A stretch of DNA of 64,000 bases from Solen grandis. Taxonomy: Eukaryota > Mollusca > Bivalvia > Adapedonta > Solenidae. The stretch is taken from contig CM037783.1 in assembly GCA_021229015.1 (NCBI GenBank), positions 55,820,169 to 55,884,168 of the forward strand, written 5' to 3'. A program made the translations under genes and the position numbers. This document shows positions 1 to 11,800 of the stretch, in pieces. The notes under the pieces are model-generated. The model was not told where the DNA came from. It did not search any database and was given only the letters and a program-made list of their open reading frames with translations. How positions within the stretch are numbered: position 1 is the stretch's first letter; the number at the start of each line of letters is the position of its first letter.

Positions 1-3000
1 TTAGGGACATGCTTTTCTGAAATGGTTGGATTGAGTAATACTTTTCGCAACATTTGTGGCCTCTTTCAACTGATGTCCCAACCACGATGAATTTGCTGAA
101 AACGTCGTTGCAGCGTTCTTTGTTATTGGCGTCCGTGTACTTTCGTTTACTTTCGTGGACACTCGGGTTGAAATCCGAAGAAACCTGAACGCCATACGTG
201 TACCTCAGCACACGTGACGTTATGTTCTCCGGATGCCTCCCGAAAACTACGGCTCCTTTCAATACAGCAATTCCGGCTTCGTTCGGAATCAGAATCTTTC
301 TGCCATTTTTGTCATGGAACTCAGCCTTAATGACGTCCTGTACAAATGGCGACTCCGAAAACCCTCCCACCATCAGTATCAATTTGATTTTCTTCCCGGC
401 TGGGGTGTTGTTCAATATGTTGTTCATATGGCTGATGATTTTGTTTGTAGCCTTCTTGAACAGGTTTCTCACGAGGTCAGGATCGATTTTAATTTTGTCT
501 CCTGTTATTCTAATCTGTCGATCCTTCTTTGCCGCTGCAACCAGCTCCACAAAAGACTTCTTCAATCTATTTACACAGACGTCATTCAGTGCTGCCGGAA
601 GTTTGACTTTCAGATCCTCCTTTGTCTCTTTGTTTATTGTGCGTTTCACAGTCTCGAACTCTCGCATCAAGTCCAAATAGTCAAAGGTCTTCTCCTTCAT
701 GAATTCGTTGAAGATTGGGCCGCCTACGATGTCGCTAAACATGGTTATGAATGCTCTATCTACAGCCGTGCCACCCCAAGGCCCGCCACTGGCTTTGTGT
801 ACTTCCTTTAGTTTACCGTTCGCTATCTTTTCGTGAACAGTGATGTCAGCAGTGCCTCCTGCGAACAGAATATAAACATTAAGATATTTATAGATTAACC
901 TCGTGTAACAAGAAATCATAAAAATGAAATTGCGGCACCACTTTTAATAAACGTGTTCCTTTTTCAAGCACCTCGATTATTCAAAATTTCGTGTTAGGCC
1001 ACCTTTAAAAATCTTTGTTTTCCCTCTCCCGACCCTAGGCTGGAGAAGTGGGTAGGTAGGTAGGCAAAAATCTGTTTCCCCTGCTAATTACATATATTGA
1101 CATGCAAGTGTCGGAGATACTTGCGCATTAAAAATTTCGTTCAAGTGTATTTGTTTTTTCTTCTATTAGTACTAATTCTATCCATCTAATCCAATACTTA
1201 AATATAGTGTATTTAGTTTCTACTCAGGTATTAAAGGCTCGGTATGAAAAAGAATAAAGAATTAACTTCTCTTAACATTAATATCTCGACATTTCTCAGA
1301 CCAATTTCTCTGATAATCGCAGTGTAGGTATATATGCAGTTCGTGAAATTTAAAATGAAGTTAAGGGAGAGTTATTATATCTATATATATGCTGGTGAGC
1401 TCCTCTGGCTTTCAAGTTGCGAAATGCCGTGGAGCTCCATGCGCCTGGCTGCATGTTGATTGAATAGTGGTATGCTATTAAGATAAATTAAACGTTACTA
1501 AAGTTTACTTATAAACGTTCGGCATAACTGTCACATATAAAGATTTATCTGCGCCTATAGTTATACACATCTGACATAATCACGTCTACTTCGGGGCGGC
1601 TAAACTATTCTAAACTACAAATCCAATACATTTGTCACTCATGAGAATTGTAAGGATGCCGAAAACTACCAAAACATACCCCCAAGATCTAAGATCAAGT
1701 ATGTTGTCCCAGGTGCCGCGTCTGAGAACTTCACCTGTCCTCCAACACAGAATTTCCAACCGGAAGGTACTGGCAGTAGAGAGATGCGGCTTCCGGTTCC
1801 AGGGCTATGCTGAGCTGATCTGGGGGAATTCCCGCCTAAACAACGAAAATAACATTGGCAAAACTTAAACATGGGATTCTGTGCTTGTCTTAAGTGTGTA
1901 TAAAACAGTTAACCATGAAGACGATTGATACAAAATATTGTAGTGTTATTGTATGAGATTTTTTATGTCATCTTGTTAGGTCAAACTAGAACAAGTAATA
2001 ATTATAACAGTGAACTGTTACTAAGTCTTCCAAACGAAGTTTCTCCTCAGACAATTATACGTGAATGTTTTTTGAAAAATAAGATCATAAGTAAAATTGA
2101 GGGGATGGGGCCTGACTCCTTGGCGACCGATGTGAACATCAAAAAAGTACCATGCAATCCATCTGATCATGAGGAGCAAGAATATATATGGTTTGTGGGT
2201 GGGGGTCAGAAGTTTTTGAGATATAAGGTCATAAGTAAAATTAAGGGGGTTGGGCCTGACCCCTGGGTGACCTCAGGGAACACCAAAGTAGTACCATTCA
2301 ATCTGTCTCATCATAAGGAACAAGAATATATATGGATTAGGGGTGGCGATCTGAACATTTTTTTTTAGATATAAGGTCATAAGTAAATTCAGGGAGTTGG
2401 GCCTGACCCCTGGGTGACCAATGTGGACATAAAGGAGTACATGTACCAGTCAATCCATACCACCCTGAGGAACAAGAATATATATGGTTTAGGGGTGGGG
2501 ATCTGAAAAGCTTTTACTGAGATAAGGTCATAAGTAAATTTGAGGGGGTGGGGCCTGACCCCTGGCTGACCTCTGGGGATACCAAAGTAGTACTATTCAA
2601 TTCTTCTCATTATGAGGAACTGAAAAATATATTATTTAGGGGTTGGAAATTTGAAATATTAAAAAAAAATTAAAAAAAATGCAAAATCCATAATAAAGGC
2701 ACATACATAGAACATATTTAATTTCTTATTCAAAATACACTTCAGTCACCGTGATCTCGAAAATATTTAAGAACGATCTCAGGCTCAAATTTGAGTGTCA
2801 TAGTCAACTAAGGGCATAATTTGAGTATGAAAATTATACTTAAGTACAATTTTTATTTCCGAGAACACGGGACTAGGACCTTGTGTGTGTGTGTTTCTTT
2901 TTCCAGCTCTACCCCTTTAATGCGAAATTATATCTAATACATAATCAAATGAATTAAAAGATAAAATCGTTCTTCAAACATAAAAAAACTGGACCTATTT

Positions 3001-3978
3001 AAATGTAAATCATATATTTTACAAAAAGGGAAGATACAGATCATAATAAAAAAAAAGTCTTCAGAAAAGAAGAAATAAATAATGACAGAAATGACCATGC
3101 ATAGGAACCTCACCATTTTAGCTGCCTGCCGCATGAACAGCTTAGCCCGGTCATCCCAGATGGCAGGAACTGTAAGGACCCAATCAAGTTCCTTTGTACC
3201 TATCTTGATTTTTCTCTTGCTCAGTAGCTCAAACAGATGGTTTTTGAGACATTCGATAGATTTGCTGAAAACTTCGATTGCAGGTAGTTGTTTCCCCGTG
3301 ACGTCCTTAAGCATTGTTTTTTCATCTAAATTCTGTTAATTAAAGTAAATGATGACAAAACTTTACTATCATTATTATTTTGTTGCCTTGTTTTTATTTT
3401 ACACTCCAATACTGACAGTGTTTAAGCATTTAATTAAAGGTAATCCATCCATCATTAAATTGTGATCATGATCTTTCATGTGATCATTGGAATTTTAAAG
3501 TAAATTAAAGCCTTTATAGACTTTGAGCCAAAGAGCCAATAATTCCAAGTCAATGGATGCTTGAATTGAAGACTTTTCTTGAATTTGAAAACTTTATAAT
3601 TTAACGATGGATGAATTACCTTTAAATGTTAAATGTTACTATACTTAGCCTTTAAATACAGGTCTGGTACTAGTGTGATTGGCAGACAACTTGTACTTAA
3701 TATATTGAAGTTCTTGTTGGGAAGGCAAGAGACGAAAAATTTTAGATTCAAGCGACACTGAAAGGAATTTTTTTTTATGTCGACTGGGAAACATATTTCA
3801 CAACTTAACTAATCCCTCTCGATGCTGCCTTGTTGGGCTTGTACTTTTCGCCCGGGAAAGTCATGTTGGAGTCTTTTCAATAACAAGGTCGAACACAAAA
3901 CTATCGGATCCCCAGTCAAATACACGAGCACTGGATCATGGCTCCCCCCCCTCTCTCTCTCTCTCTATATATATATAT

Positions 3979-4012
<34 letters not shown>

Positions 4013-4372
4013 CATATATCTTTCTCTCTGATGCGAAGCAGGTGTATAGAAACTTACTTTTGATTCGTGGAGGTTCATTTTAAACCTCCGAAAGTAGAAC
4101 CAGTTTAAATGGTCCTTATCCAGACTCAAGCCGGCATACTTCTCCTCGGCAGCGTAGCCAAAGCTGTCGATGTCTTTATTCTGGTCTAGCAGCAGGCAGG
4201 TGGGGGTTTTCAGCGACAGCAATTTGGCTGACCCGTTGTTCCACGCCTGGGGGCAGAGAATGTTGTTCGTCGGATCTTTCTGGTCATATTCCCCAGTCAA
4301 TTGGAAGGCGTAGCCAGAAAACGTTGTGCCGAAGTCAATGGCAACAGTGAGATAACTTCGCTTTGAAGCCAT
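1..4372 (-). CDS. HSPA12-family HSP70 (Hsp70 ATPase fold), 3' end beyond window
   Basis: Four coding exons read right to left: 4372-4058, 3332-3114, 1835-1680 and 858 to beyond base 1. Each visible junction has GT/AG sites. Exon 1 opens with MASKRSYLTVAIDFGTTFSG, the phosphate-1 loop of the actin/Hsp70 ATPase fold. Exon 2 has the HSPA12-type TMLKD...LPAIEVF and WVLTVPAIWDD blocks. Exon 3 gives QLSIALEPEAASLYC and, across the splice, LDLGGGTADITVHE (phosphate-2). Exon 4 has GGPWGGTAVD, the adenosine motif LMVGGFSESPFVQD and RVLRYTYGV, and stays open to the edge. About 516 residues are visible; the family is usually 600-700, so roughly 100 are missing on the left. An acceptor (TATGCAG) just before the ATG implies a 5'UTR intron. 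Exon 3 needs one extra base to join its two halves (see findings), so this may be a pseudogene, an allele or an assembly error. HSPA12 proteins are divergent cytosolic Hsp70s that are strongly expanded in bivalves. The family call is firm; functionality is not. Confidence 0.88.
2078..2660. repeat. Intronic tandem repeat, about 4 units of 144-151 bp
   Basis: In the HSPA12-like intron between exons 2 and 3. Units restart at the motif GGTCATAAGTAAA; the same C of that motif lies at 2086, 2230, 2378 and 2529. Each unit also holds GGGCCTGACCCCTGG and AAGAATATATATGG. The units have diverged and the last decays after 2640. The open frame at 1925-2368 is only a by-product of this repeat. Confidence 0.75.
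3434..3625. mobile_element. TIR MITE with TTAA ends, in HSPA12 intron 1
   Basis: The left end TTAAAGGTAATCCATCCATC and the right end GATGGATGAATTACCTTTAA are near-perfect inverted repeats of about 24 bp bounded by TTAA. The element is about 190 bp and has no coding capacity. A diverged relative lies at 51753-51938. TTAA target sites and short TIRs are typical of piggyBac-type non-autonomous elements; that assignment is inference. Confidence 0.7.
3946..4026. repeat. (CT)n/(TA)n compound microsatellite
   Basis: Alternating CT and TA runs just 3' of HSPA12 exon 1 on the minus strand, inside intron 1, beginning about 30 bases after the splice donor. Confidence 0.9.
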
Positions 4373-4379
4373 CCTGCAT

Positions 4380-5503
4380 AAAATCAGCGACAGTTAGCAA
4401 ATGGCACTACTTTTGTACGCGCAAGAGAGAGATAGAGAGGGTGAGAGAAGGAGAACTATGTGTTTTATTGTTCATTGACAATATCGATCAATGATATTAC
4501 TTCTTCGAATTCAGATTTTAAATTACTTCCGGGTATGGGAATTTATAGTTCAATTTACTTCCTGGTTTCATGCAAAAATAATAATTGCTTTATTATGTGT
4601 AGTATTTGATAAATACAATATTGGCTGCTTAATGAACACTAAATATTCATATCAAATAGTTGCTTTATTCTTGAAATGTTAAAAAAACGTGAAAAGGTTA
4701 CATATGAAAACGAAAGTACCTTCATTTAATAATATGAAGAAAGCAAACATAGTCAAATATGTTAGGTGAGAAACGTGATATGACAGTATCATATACTTTA
4801 GTAATGTCATTAGTATGCTGAAGAAAAAGCAAAAAGGTGAACAAGATGCTGTAACGTAAAATACAAGTTAAGAAATTTATTATTTTATCAACTGCTATTT
4901 CGATTTCTGAGAAGTATAATGCTAATGTGCCCTGTTCAGAATTTTCAATATATCCGGTTAACACTGGCTGGAACATTATTCATAATGCTAAGTAAACATA
5001 AAGGTGGAAAAAGAACAAATTAATACTGAAATCGAAAGAAAAGTTCAATAAAGGAATAACCATTCGAAAATGATGTATTTACCTTTTAGCATGTGGTAAA
5101 TGCTATTGAACTCGGCTTTTCTTGAATTTTAATTATGAACTTACCAGCAGACCTCGACCAGACTTTTGCAATAATGTAAATCCTCTTACTAAGAAAGCAA
5201 CGTCACCTCCTCGAATTCAGTTTGTAATTTACTACCGGGTACACAGACTCGTTAGAACATGTGAATAAACTACGGTAGCGTAGATGGGACGATAACCACC
5301 GCGTGTGCACGTGATAACTTTATGATGTACACAAAAATAATAAAATGGGTTTGGAACTTAAATGGGACTTTGTGTTTGCTTTAACGTCCCGTCGAGTTAT
5401 TTGGGGACTGCACTAGAAATAAAATGCTGATTCTCTGCAAAATCATGCCGTAGATAAGTGGCAAGATACCACACCCAATCATATAATTCTAACAGCGTGC
5501 CAA
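4380..5503. other. Non-coding upstream region of the HSPA12-like gene
   Basis: AT-rich sequence in which I see no coding exon. A short motif around GAATTCAG...TTACTTCCGGGTA occurs near 4506 and, diverged, near 5212, which may be a repeat fragment. The minus-strand gene's promoter and non-coding first exon should lie here or further right, but I cannot place them. Confidence 0.4.
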
Positions 5504-5630
5504 CAGTTCTTGAACTGCATTCGGGGTCTTCCTCCACCTGTAATTAGCTGGACGTCGCTATATGACTGAAATACTGTCGAAGTGACGGTAAACTCAAATA
5601 ATAAAAGTCTAGTCAGTTCTTGAACTGCAT
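5504..5630 (+). mobile_element. 5'-truncated SINE-A with 17-bp target duplication
   Basis: The 17-mer CAGTTCTTGAACTGCAT occurs at 5504-5520 and again at 5614-5630. Between them is only the 3' part of the SINE-A family (from TCGGGGTCTTCC to the tail AACTCAAATA). The tRNA-like head is missing, as expected from incomplete reverse transcription primed at the target. Confidence 0.8.
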
Positions 5631-5639
5631 GCCCTACGT

Positions 5640-5880
5640 ACTAAAGGCAAGGGTCTCTATTTACAGGACTCTGCCCCACTGCAGTATTACGCCGTCGGCT
5701 TGTGGCATGACACCACACCCAGTCACATTATCCTGACACCAGGCCAGCCAGTCCTGGATAAACCCATTTTTGACGAGCGCCAAGCAAGAAAGCTATACCA
5801 GTACAATTTTTACGTTTTGCAGGGGATCGAACCTACGACATCTCTATTCCCTGACCACTGGGACCGGTGCGTTTTTGCCG
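5640..5880 (-). mobile_element. SINE-B relic
   Basis: Shares the SINE-B body (CTGCAGTATTACGCC, CACACCCAGTCACATTATCC, GCCAAGCAAGAAAGC) and the reversed B-box region GGGGATCGAACCTACGAC. The poly-GTTT tail end is lost. Confidence 0.7.
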
Positions 5881-6309
5881 TTCCCTTGATTGGCCGTTTA
5901 GGACAGGTGTTAAAGTATGCATTTTTATAATAAACTGTTTAATTGCAACAAGAAATACAAAATCTTGGGATCAGTTTGTGATTCAGTCAGCCTAAAATTA
6001 GTAAGCATGTTAAGATGTAAGCATAAGTTGGAATTAAAAGGCTGAAAGCGGACTAAACCCTAACAATATCTTAGTCGGCGCAATATATGTGTGTGTGTGT
6101 GTGTGTGAAGTATAGTCAGGGGAAAGGAAAGACAAAATAGGGTGGACGTCTGTATCGGTTTTGCATAAAGTTATTGGCTGGAATCTTAAAAAGGTATATG
6201 GAGAGAAGAAATGCTGCAAGAATAATCCCTTTAATATGTGGCGGAGCTGTCACCAGATAAAATGGTAAAGCACCGAGTATGGCTACTGTGGTTAATTATA
6301 TTAATTTTA

Positions 6310-6525
6310 TGGTTGCTTGGATATAGTACTGGTAACGCCCTTTGCTTCTCACCCGGTTCGATTCCTGGTCACGGTTATGCGAGAGTACAGTAGTCGCCAG
6401 ACTTGACACGTGGTTCCCTTCTACCTGTTCTCCGGTTTCCTCTAACAATAATAGCCACACACGACTCCAGCGTGACTTGTAGAAGTCCGGAATCGTTGTA
6501 AAATGAATAAAGTTTAATACAACTT
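6310..6525 (+). mobile_element. tRNA-derived SINE-like repeat, third type
   Basis: Contains the B-box-like GGTTCGATTCCTGG followed by a body with TTCTCCGGTTTCCTCTAAC and the end GAATCGTTGTAAAATGAATAAAG. It is a single copy in this window, so the family call is tentative. Confidence 0.45.
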
Positions 6526-6713
6526 TTATTTATATCTTCTGGTGTTCTTCCTAAGTATACTTATACACTGAGATTCATTACTTTGGTGAAATGTTATCTC
6601 ATAGGTATCTATTCCAGAAAATATGCATCTTTGATAAAATTGTCTGTGATATGGCCCTTGATATTAGAGACATAGGCGTTATGCATATGGTTTGAAGTAC
6701 GTAAATAGAAATG

Positions 6714-6715
6714 TC

Positions 6716-6755
<40 letters not shown>
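6714..6755. repeat. (GA)n microsatellite
   Basis: About 40 bases of nearly pure GA immediately before the palindromic MITE. Confidence 0.9.
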
Positions 6756-6782
6756 TGCCCTTAATGCCAGTCTCGGGCTGGA

Positions 6783-7024
6783 TTAACCCTTTCCCTCATA
6801 TAGACTCATTTTGACGCACTCAATAGGTACCAAATAAAGCCTGATCTGCAGAAAACCACAGTTAAACCTTACCAAATTTAAATGTAAAATCCTCATTACC
6901 AGACCACTGAGGAGCAGCGAACAGCATAAAAACTGATCAGCCTGCGAGTTACTCGCAGGCTGATCTGGTTTTATGCTGTTCGCATAGGTCTTTTCATGGT
7001 ATCCTCTATGAGGGAAAGGGTTAA
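6783..7024. mobile_element. Palindromic MITE, copy 1
   Basis: Bounded by TTAACCCTTTCCCTCATA and its reverse complement. The right half contains a long hairpin (arms about 6917-6949 and 6950-6983, stem GCGAACAGCATAAA...) whose arms pair except for a few bases. About 242 bp with no real coding potential. Nearly identical to 16873-17114. Confidence 0.85.
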
Positions 7025-7203
7025 ATATCAAATACAGCTGAATCAAATACACCAGCTTATGACTTAATACAGAACAATAACACACACATACCTTATAAGG
7101 AAGAAAACAAATATATGATGTGTACATGTATTTATTTAAACATAATTTTTTATCAATAAATTGAACAGAAAATCAACAAACGACTAGAAAAAGATCCAAG
7201 TTG

Positions 7204-7460
7204 TTGTTATTGTTGTTGTATTGGGGTTTACCGTCGCTGCGATAGTATTTCAATCATATAGCGACGTCCAGCTAATTACAGGTGGAGGAAGACCCCGAGT
7301 ACACAGAGGTACCCGGGTAGAACCACCGACCTACCGCAAGCCAACTGAAAGGCTTCCTCACATGAAAAATCCGAAGTCCCTACCGGGATTCGAACCCACA
7401 GCGGTGAGGGGCTGAGAGATTTGTAGTCCACGACTGTAACCGCTCGGCCACGGCGACCCC
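7204..7460 (-). mobile_element. SINE-A, full length
   Basis: On the minus strand it starts with a tRNA-like head: an A box resembling TGGCNGAGCGGTTA, the B box GGTTCGAATCC, and a long variable arm as in Leu/Ser tRNAs. Then come the body (GCTTGCGGTAGGTCGGTGG) and the tail GCGACGGTAAACCCCAATAC. It is flanked by the duplication AGATCCAAGTTG at 7192-7203 and 7461-7472. Reminiscent of molluscan tRNA SINE superfamilies, but I do not name one. Confidence 0.85.
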
Positions 7461-7472
7461 AGATCCAAGTTG

Positions 7473-9000
7473 AAATGCAATATAATGTTCGAGATTATAA
7501 TACCAATACATGGTATTTTATTGCTTCAAACTGCTCCCCACCCACCCCCAAATGAACAAAGGGGTCATAGCACCCCTATATCGCTCACCTAAGTATTAAG
7601 TCCCCCTTAATAAGGCCATACGGTTTCTTTAAATTTACCTCAAACATTAGCCCCATTCAGAATCATAAAAGAAAACTACATATACCTCTATTCAGGGGAG
7701 CCTAACTTATGAAAAGATCAGTAGAAGATGACTATCTGAAACTGCCAAAGGTTTCATTTTTTAATGATAAGCAGCTACTATGAATTTTGATAAAGTATTA
7801 TGTTAGACTTTGTTTGAAATGATATTAGGGTTATTTAATTCAAACAAACTGTTTTAATTAATTTGGTAGAACATCAGTGCCACATAAAATTTGGTTTCTG
7901 AAATATTCTTTTTAATTTAAAAAAATCTCCTTGTTGCCATGGCAACCAGAATTCTGCATGCTTCTAGTATATTTAGCGATTTTTGAAAAAGATGACCCAA
8001 GGATCATCCCTGTTAAGTTTCTGCCCAGTGGTTTCAGAGATGACATTTAAAGTAAATTGCTATAACTGACAACAGATAAAGGGTGATCATATCAACTCCC
8101 CTTGAGCATATTCCAAGAATTTAGTTGTAATATTCCAAGATTTGTCTTTCTTCCCAATTTAATGCTCCAGTTTTCATTATACAGGTGTGTGCCAATAAAA
8201 TAACTATTTTTTTAAGAATAACCAACGCAAAATCTCTTTGAATAGTTAGATGGAATAAGAACTTCAGAGAAAGTTGCCTAAACAGAATCAGATTGTATTT
8301 ACAAACATATAACTTTACTTTATGGTTAACCAATTAGCAAGACTATGAGATGTACTAAAATAACGAAACTGAAAATAAAACAAATATCATCATAAGAACA
8401 AATAGAAAATAATCTTTATACTTTGAACAGTGAATATAGCTGGACAAAAACAATGTAATGCATATTTCCCTCAATGGAGAAACACAACTCTTATTAAAAG
8501 ACCAAACAGTTTGACATCAGCCATAAACAAACTTGGCAGAGAGATTATGGCAATATGGTAAAAAAAATATTTTCTCCATGCTAGATGGAGATGGATGCTG
8601 TAGTGTACTGTAAGATATAAAAGTTATTGGTAATTTAATTTCTATAACATGACCTAATGATTTGAAATCAGCTATAGTTAATTTTGGCCATAAATGCTGC
8701 CTTCAAGTTGATAAAGACTGCCCAATTGGTGTGAACAAACTACAAAATGACTTAAGGAGTATCAATGAATGTAATAATCAATCAAAAATATTGCTTTGTG
8801 CCAGTTCATGAAACTCACATAGTGCTATGAATTAGTTTTCTATTTCATGTGAGACTGATCTTGACCTTGACTCTCAAGCTGCCTGAACTGTACTAAGTTT
8901 CACTATACTAAAAACTGTATTTGAGATCATGAAGTTTTGAGGGACAAGATTAGCAGGACTACATTGTTGCTAATATAACAGAATTATGATAATAATGTCA
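7473..9000. other. Intergenic, no gene seen
   Basis: AT-rich sequence without a convincing exon. The only recognisable text is the repeat-like fragment TTGTTGCCATGGCAACCAG near 7932, a motif also seen in the dispersed repeats near 20370 and 23605. Confidence 0.4.
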
Positions 9001-9005
9001 AGACC

Positions 9006-9160
9006 AAAGGGGAACAATTGCTAAGCTCTTTATACTAAAGGGGAATAATTGCTAAGCTCTTTATACTATAGGGGAACAATTGCTAAGCTCTTTATACTAA
9101 AGGGGAATAATTGCTAAGCTCTTTATACTAAAGGGGAATAACTGCTAGGCCCTGAAAGCT
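9006..9160. repeat. 32-bp minisatellite, 5 units
   Basis: Five nearly identical 32-bp units built on GGGGAATAATTGCTAAGCTC, the last one diverging. Confidence 0.9.
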
Positions 9161-9611
9161 AAAAAGACATCACAGTATATGACTGTGTTTCTTGGATAAT
9201 AATTCAGGTTATGTTTGAACTTGGAAGAGACGGTGAAATATGTATATTTGAAAGATTTCTACTCACTCATGTTCCAAATGGTGAATTGGTAATAAAAATG
9301 ATTTAACTAAGTGTCCGTTTGAATAATTATAAAAAAGCTATCATTAATTATTTCCATAAAGATTATGGCTTATTTCACAGTGCAACTGTTGCAGTGGTCT
9401 AATATTTCTTTTTGATGAATGACATTAGTATAATATATATAGATGTTAATTTTGATATTTTATTATGATGAATAGGATGTAAAAAAAAAGCTTTTTTTTT
9501 GTAAACAGAGAAACAAAACATGAAATGGCTTATCAATTAATCTTATACAATGTTTATGTACACAGTAGATGGGTTGTCAAAAGGACATAATACACTTCGG
9601 CTTATGTCAAA

Positions 9612-9692
9612 CCTTGCTATTAAGACCAAATTTCAAATTAAGGCCACTTAGCTACGGTCCCAAAGGTGGCCTCAATAGCAAGGATCTACTGT
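9612..9692. repeat. Short inverted repeat
   Basis: ACCTTGCTATTAAGACCA near 9611 pairs imperfectly with TGGCCTCAATAGCAAGGAT near 9667. Probably a small foldback element. It lies directly before the 165-bp-monomer element. Confidence 0.5.
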
Positions 9693-9701
9693 ATACATAA
9701 A

Positions 9702-11226
9702 CAAGAGGGCCATGATGGCCCTGAAACGCTCATCTGAGTACCATTGCTACAACTGATTACAAGGTTTTTAAACAGACAAGAATTCTGATATAACTCAATC
9801 TTAAACATTTTAGCCCTGACAATACTACACACTAAATATATAAGCACTGGGCCTTATGGTTTCAGAGGAGAAGACTTAGTGCGGGGTCATTTATCTCCAA
9901 AGGGCCACCATTTTGAAAATCTTGATAATGAACCATTAGATGATGCTACATACCAAAAATCTAAGCTATAGGCCTTATGGATTCATAGTAGAATATTTTT
10001 TTTAAAGATTTTCCTATATAACTCTATGTTAAACAAGTGACCCCTGGTGCGGGGCATTTATCACCATAGGGTCATGATTTGAACAATCTTGGTAATGAAC
10101 CATTAGATGATGCTACATACCAAATATCTAATCTCTAGGCCTTATGGATTCATAGAAGAAGATTTTTAAAGATTTTCCTATATAACTCTATGTAAAACAA
10201 GTGACTCCTATTGCGGGGGCATTTATCACCGTTTGGCTATGATTTGAACAATCTTGGTAATGAACCATTAGATGATGCTACATATGAATTATCTAAGCTC
10301 TAGGCCTTATGGAATCATAGAAGAAGATTTTTAAAGATTTTCCTATATAACTCTATGTAAAACAAGTGACCCATGGTGCGGGGGCATTTATCACCATAGG
10401 GTCATGATTTGTACAATCTTGGTAATGAACCATAAGATGATGCTACATACCAAATATCTAAGCTCTAGGCCTAATGGAATCATAGAAGAAGATTTTTAAA
10501 GATTTTCCTATATAACTCTATGTAAAACAAGTGACCCATGGTGCGGGGGCATTTATCACCATAGGGTATGATTTGACAATCTTGGTAATGAACCATTAGA
10601 TGATGCTACATACCAAATATCTAATCTCTAGGCCTTATGGATTCATAGAATAAGATTTTTAAAGATTTTCCTATATAACTCTATGTAAAACAAGTGACCC
10701 CTGGTGCGGGGTCATTTATCACCGTAGGGCTATGATTTGAACAATCTTGGTAATGAACCATTAGATGATGCTACATACCAAATATCTAAGCTATAGGCCG
10801 AATGGATTCATAGAATAAGATTTTTAAAGATTTTCCTATATAACTCTATGTAAAACAAGTGACCCCTGGTGCGGGGGCATTTATCACCGTAGGGCTATGA
10901 TTTGTACAATCTTGGTAATGGCCCATAAGATTGCTACATACCAATTATCTAAGCTCTAGGCCTTGCAGTTTTGCAGAAGAAGATTTTCAAAGTTTGCATT
11001 TTTAAAATCTATTTTTAGCTCATGTGACCTAATTATGCAATGGACCAGAACCATTTATACAACTTTAGTAGAGCTTCATCCAAGGAACATTCCTGCAAAA
11101 TATTTTTCAAATTGGCCAAGCCGTTTAGGAGGAGATGTTGTTTGAAGCAATTGTTGACGCCGGACGCACGACGGACAAAAGGCGATCAGAAAAGCTCACC
11201 TTGAGCACGTTGTGCTCAGATGAGCT
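9702..11226 (+). mobile_element. 165-bp-monomer tandem element, copy 1
   Basis: Begins with CAAGAGGGCCATGATGGCCC, containing the palindrome GGGCCATGATGGCCC, and ends with the imperfect palindrome GCTCACCTTGAGC...GCTCAGATGAGC. Between them about seven monomers repeat every 165 bp (GGTAATGAACC at 10091, 10256 and 10421). The same element in reverse order lies at 21411-22780 and a diverged relative at 57799-60081. No protein is encoded: the 60-codon frame at 10963 is conserved only because the whole element is. Confidence 0.85.
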
Positions 11227-11282
11227 AAAAACACATAAACAAAAATCTTGTGATATAAAAATAAAATAGTTACAATCAAAAC

Positions 11283-11800
11283 AAGAGTTGTCAAAACATA
11301 TGCCCCCCTATGCACGATTTTTACATTCGAGGTCACTGTGACCTTGACCTTTGACCAAATGAAGAAAAAATCAATAGGGGTCATTCTACTAGTCAAGACC
11401 AATCACCCTATGAAGTTTGAGGAATGTGCCCAAGCGTTCTCCAGTTATTGATCTGAAACAATTTCACATTCAAGGTCACTGTGACCTTGACCTTTGATCC
11501 CAAAATCAATAGGGGTCATCTGCTAGTCATGACCAATCACCCTATGAATTTTGAGGAATGTGTGCCCAAGCGTTCTCCAGTTATTGATCTGAAACAATTT
11601 CACATTTGATGTCACTGTGACCTTGACCTTTGATCCCAAAATCAATAGGGGTCATCTACTAGTCATGACCAATCACCCTATGAAGTTTGAGGAATGTGGG
11701 CCCAAGCGTTCTCCAGTTATTGATTGGAAACAAAGAGGAACAGACAGACCAACGATCCGACCAACATTTGCAAATCAATATTCCCCCTCTTCTTTAAAGG
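11283..11800 (+). repeat. Tandem repeat (136-143 bp) with hormone-response-element-like palindromes
   Basis: Three units, each with AGGTCACTGTGACCT (11330-11344 and 11473-11487, the third degenerate at 11609-11623) followed by TGACCTTTGA and a shared body ending CGTTCTCCAGTTATTGAT. The array ends in ACAGACAGACCAACGATC and a CTTTAAAGGGGGGCAT tail. No coding potential. Confidence 0.8.

Noticed and set aside
1..195. Minus-strand 64-codon frame starting MAFRFLRIST
   Set aside because: Wrong frame of the same HSPA12 exon; the correct frame gives RVLRYTYGVQV and continues past the edge.
198..811. Two overlapping plus-strand frames of 160 and 192 codons
   Set aside because: They are shadows of HSPA12-like exon 4 on the minus strand, whose translation matches the Hsp70 family throughout.
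1733..1745. A micro-intron (GTGAAGTTCTCAG) explaining the HSPA12 frame switch
   Set aside because: Only 13 bases, far too short for splicing, and its removal does not restore the frame.
10963..11145. 60-codon frame, also present on the minus strand at 21496-21678 with strong similarity
   Set aside because: The similarity extends beyond the frame over the whole repeat element. The third copy (57799-60081) does not keep the frame, so it is not a conserved protein.
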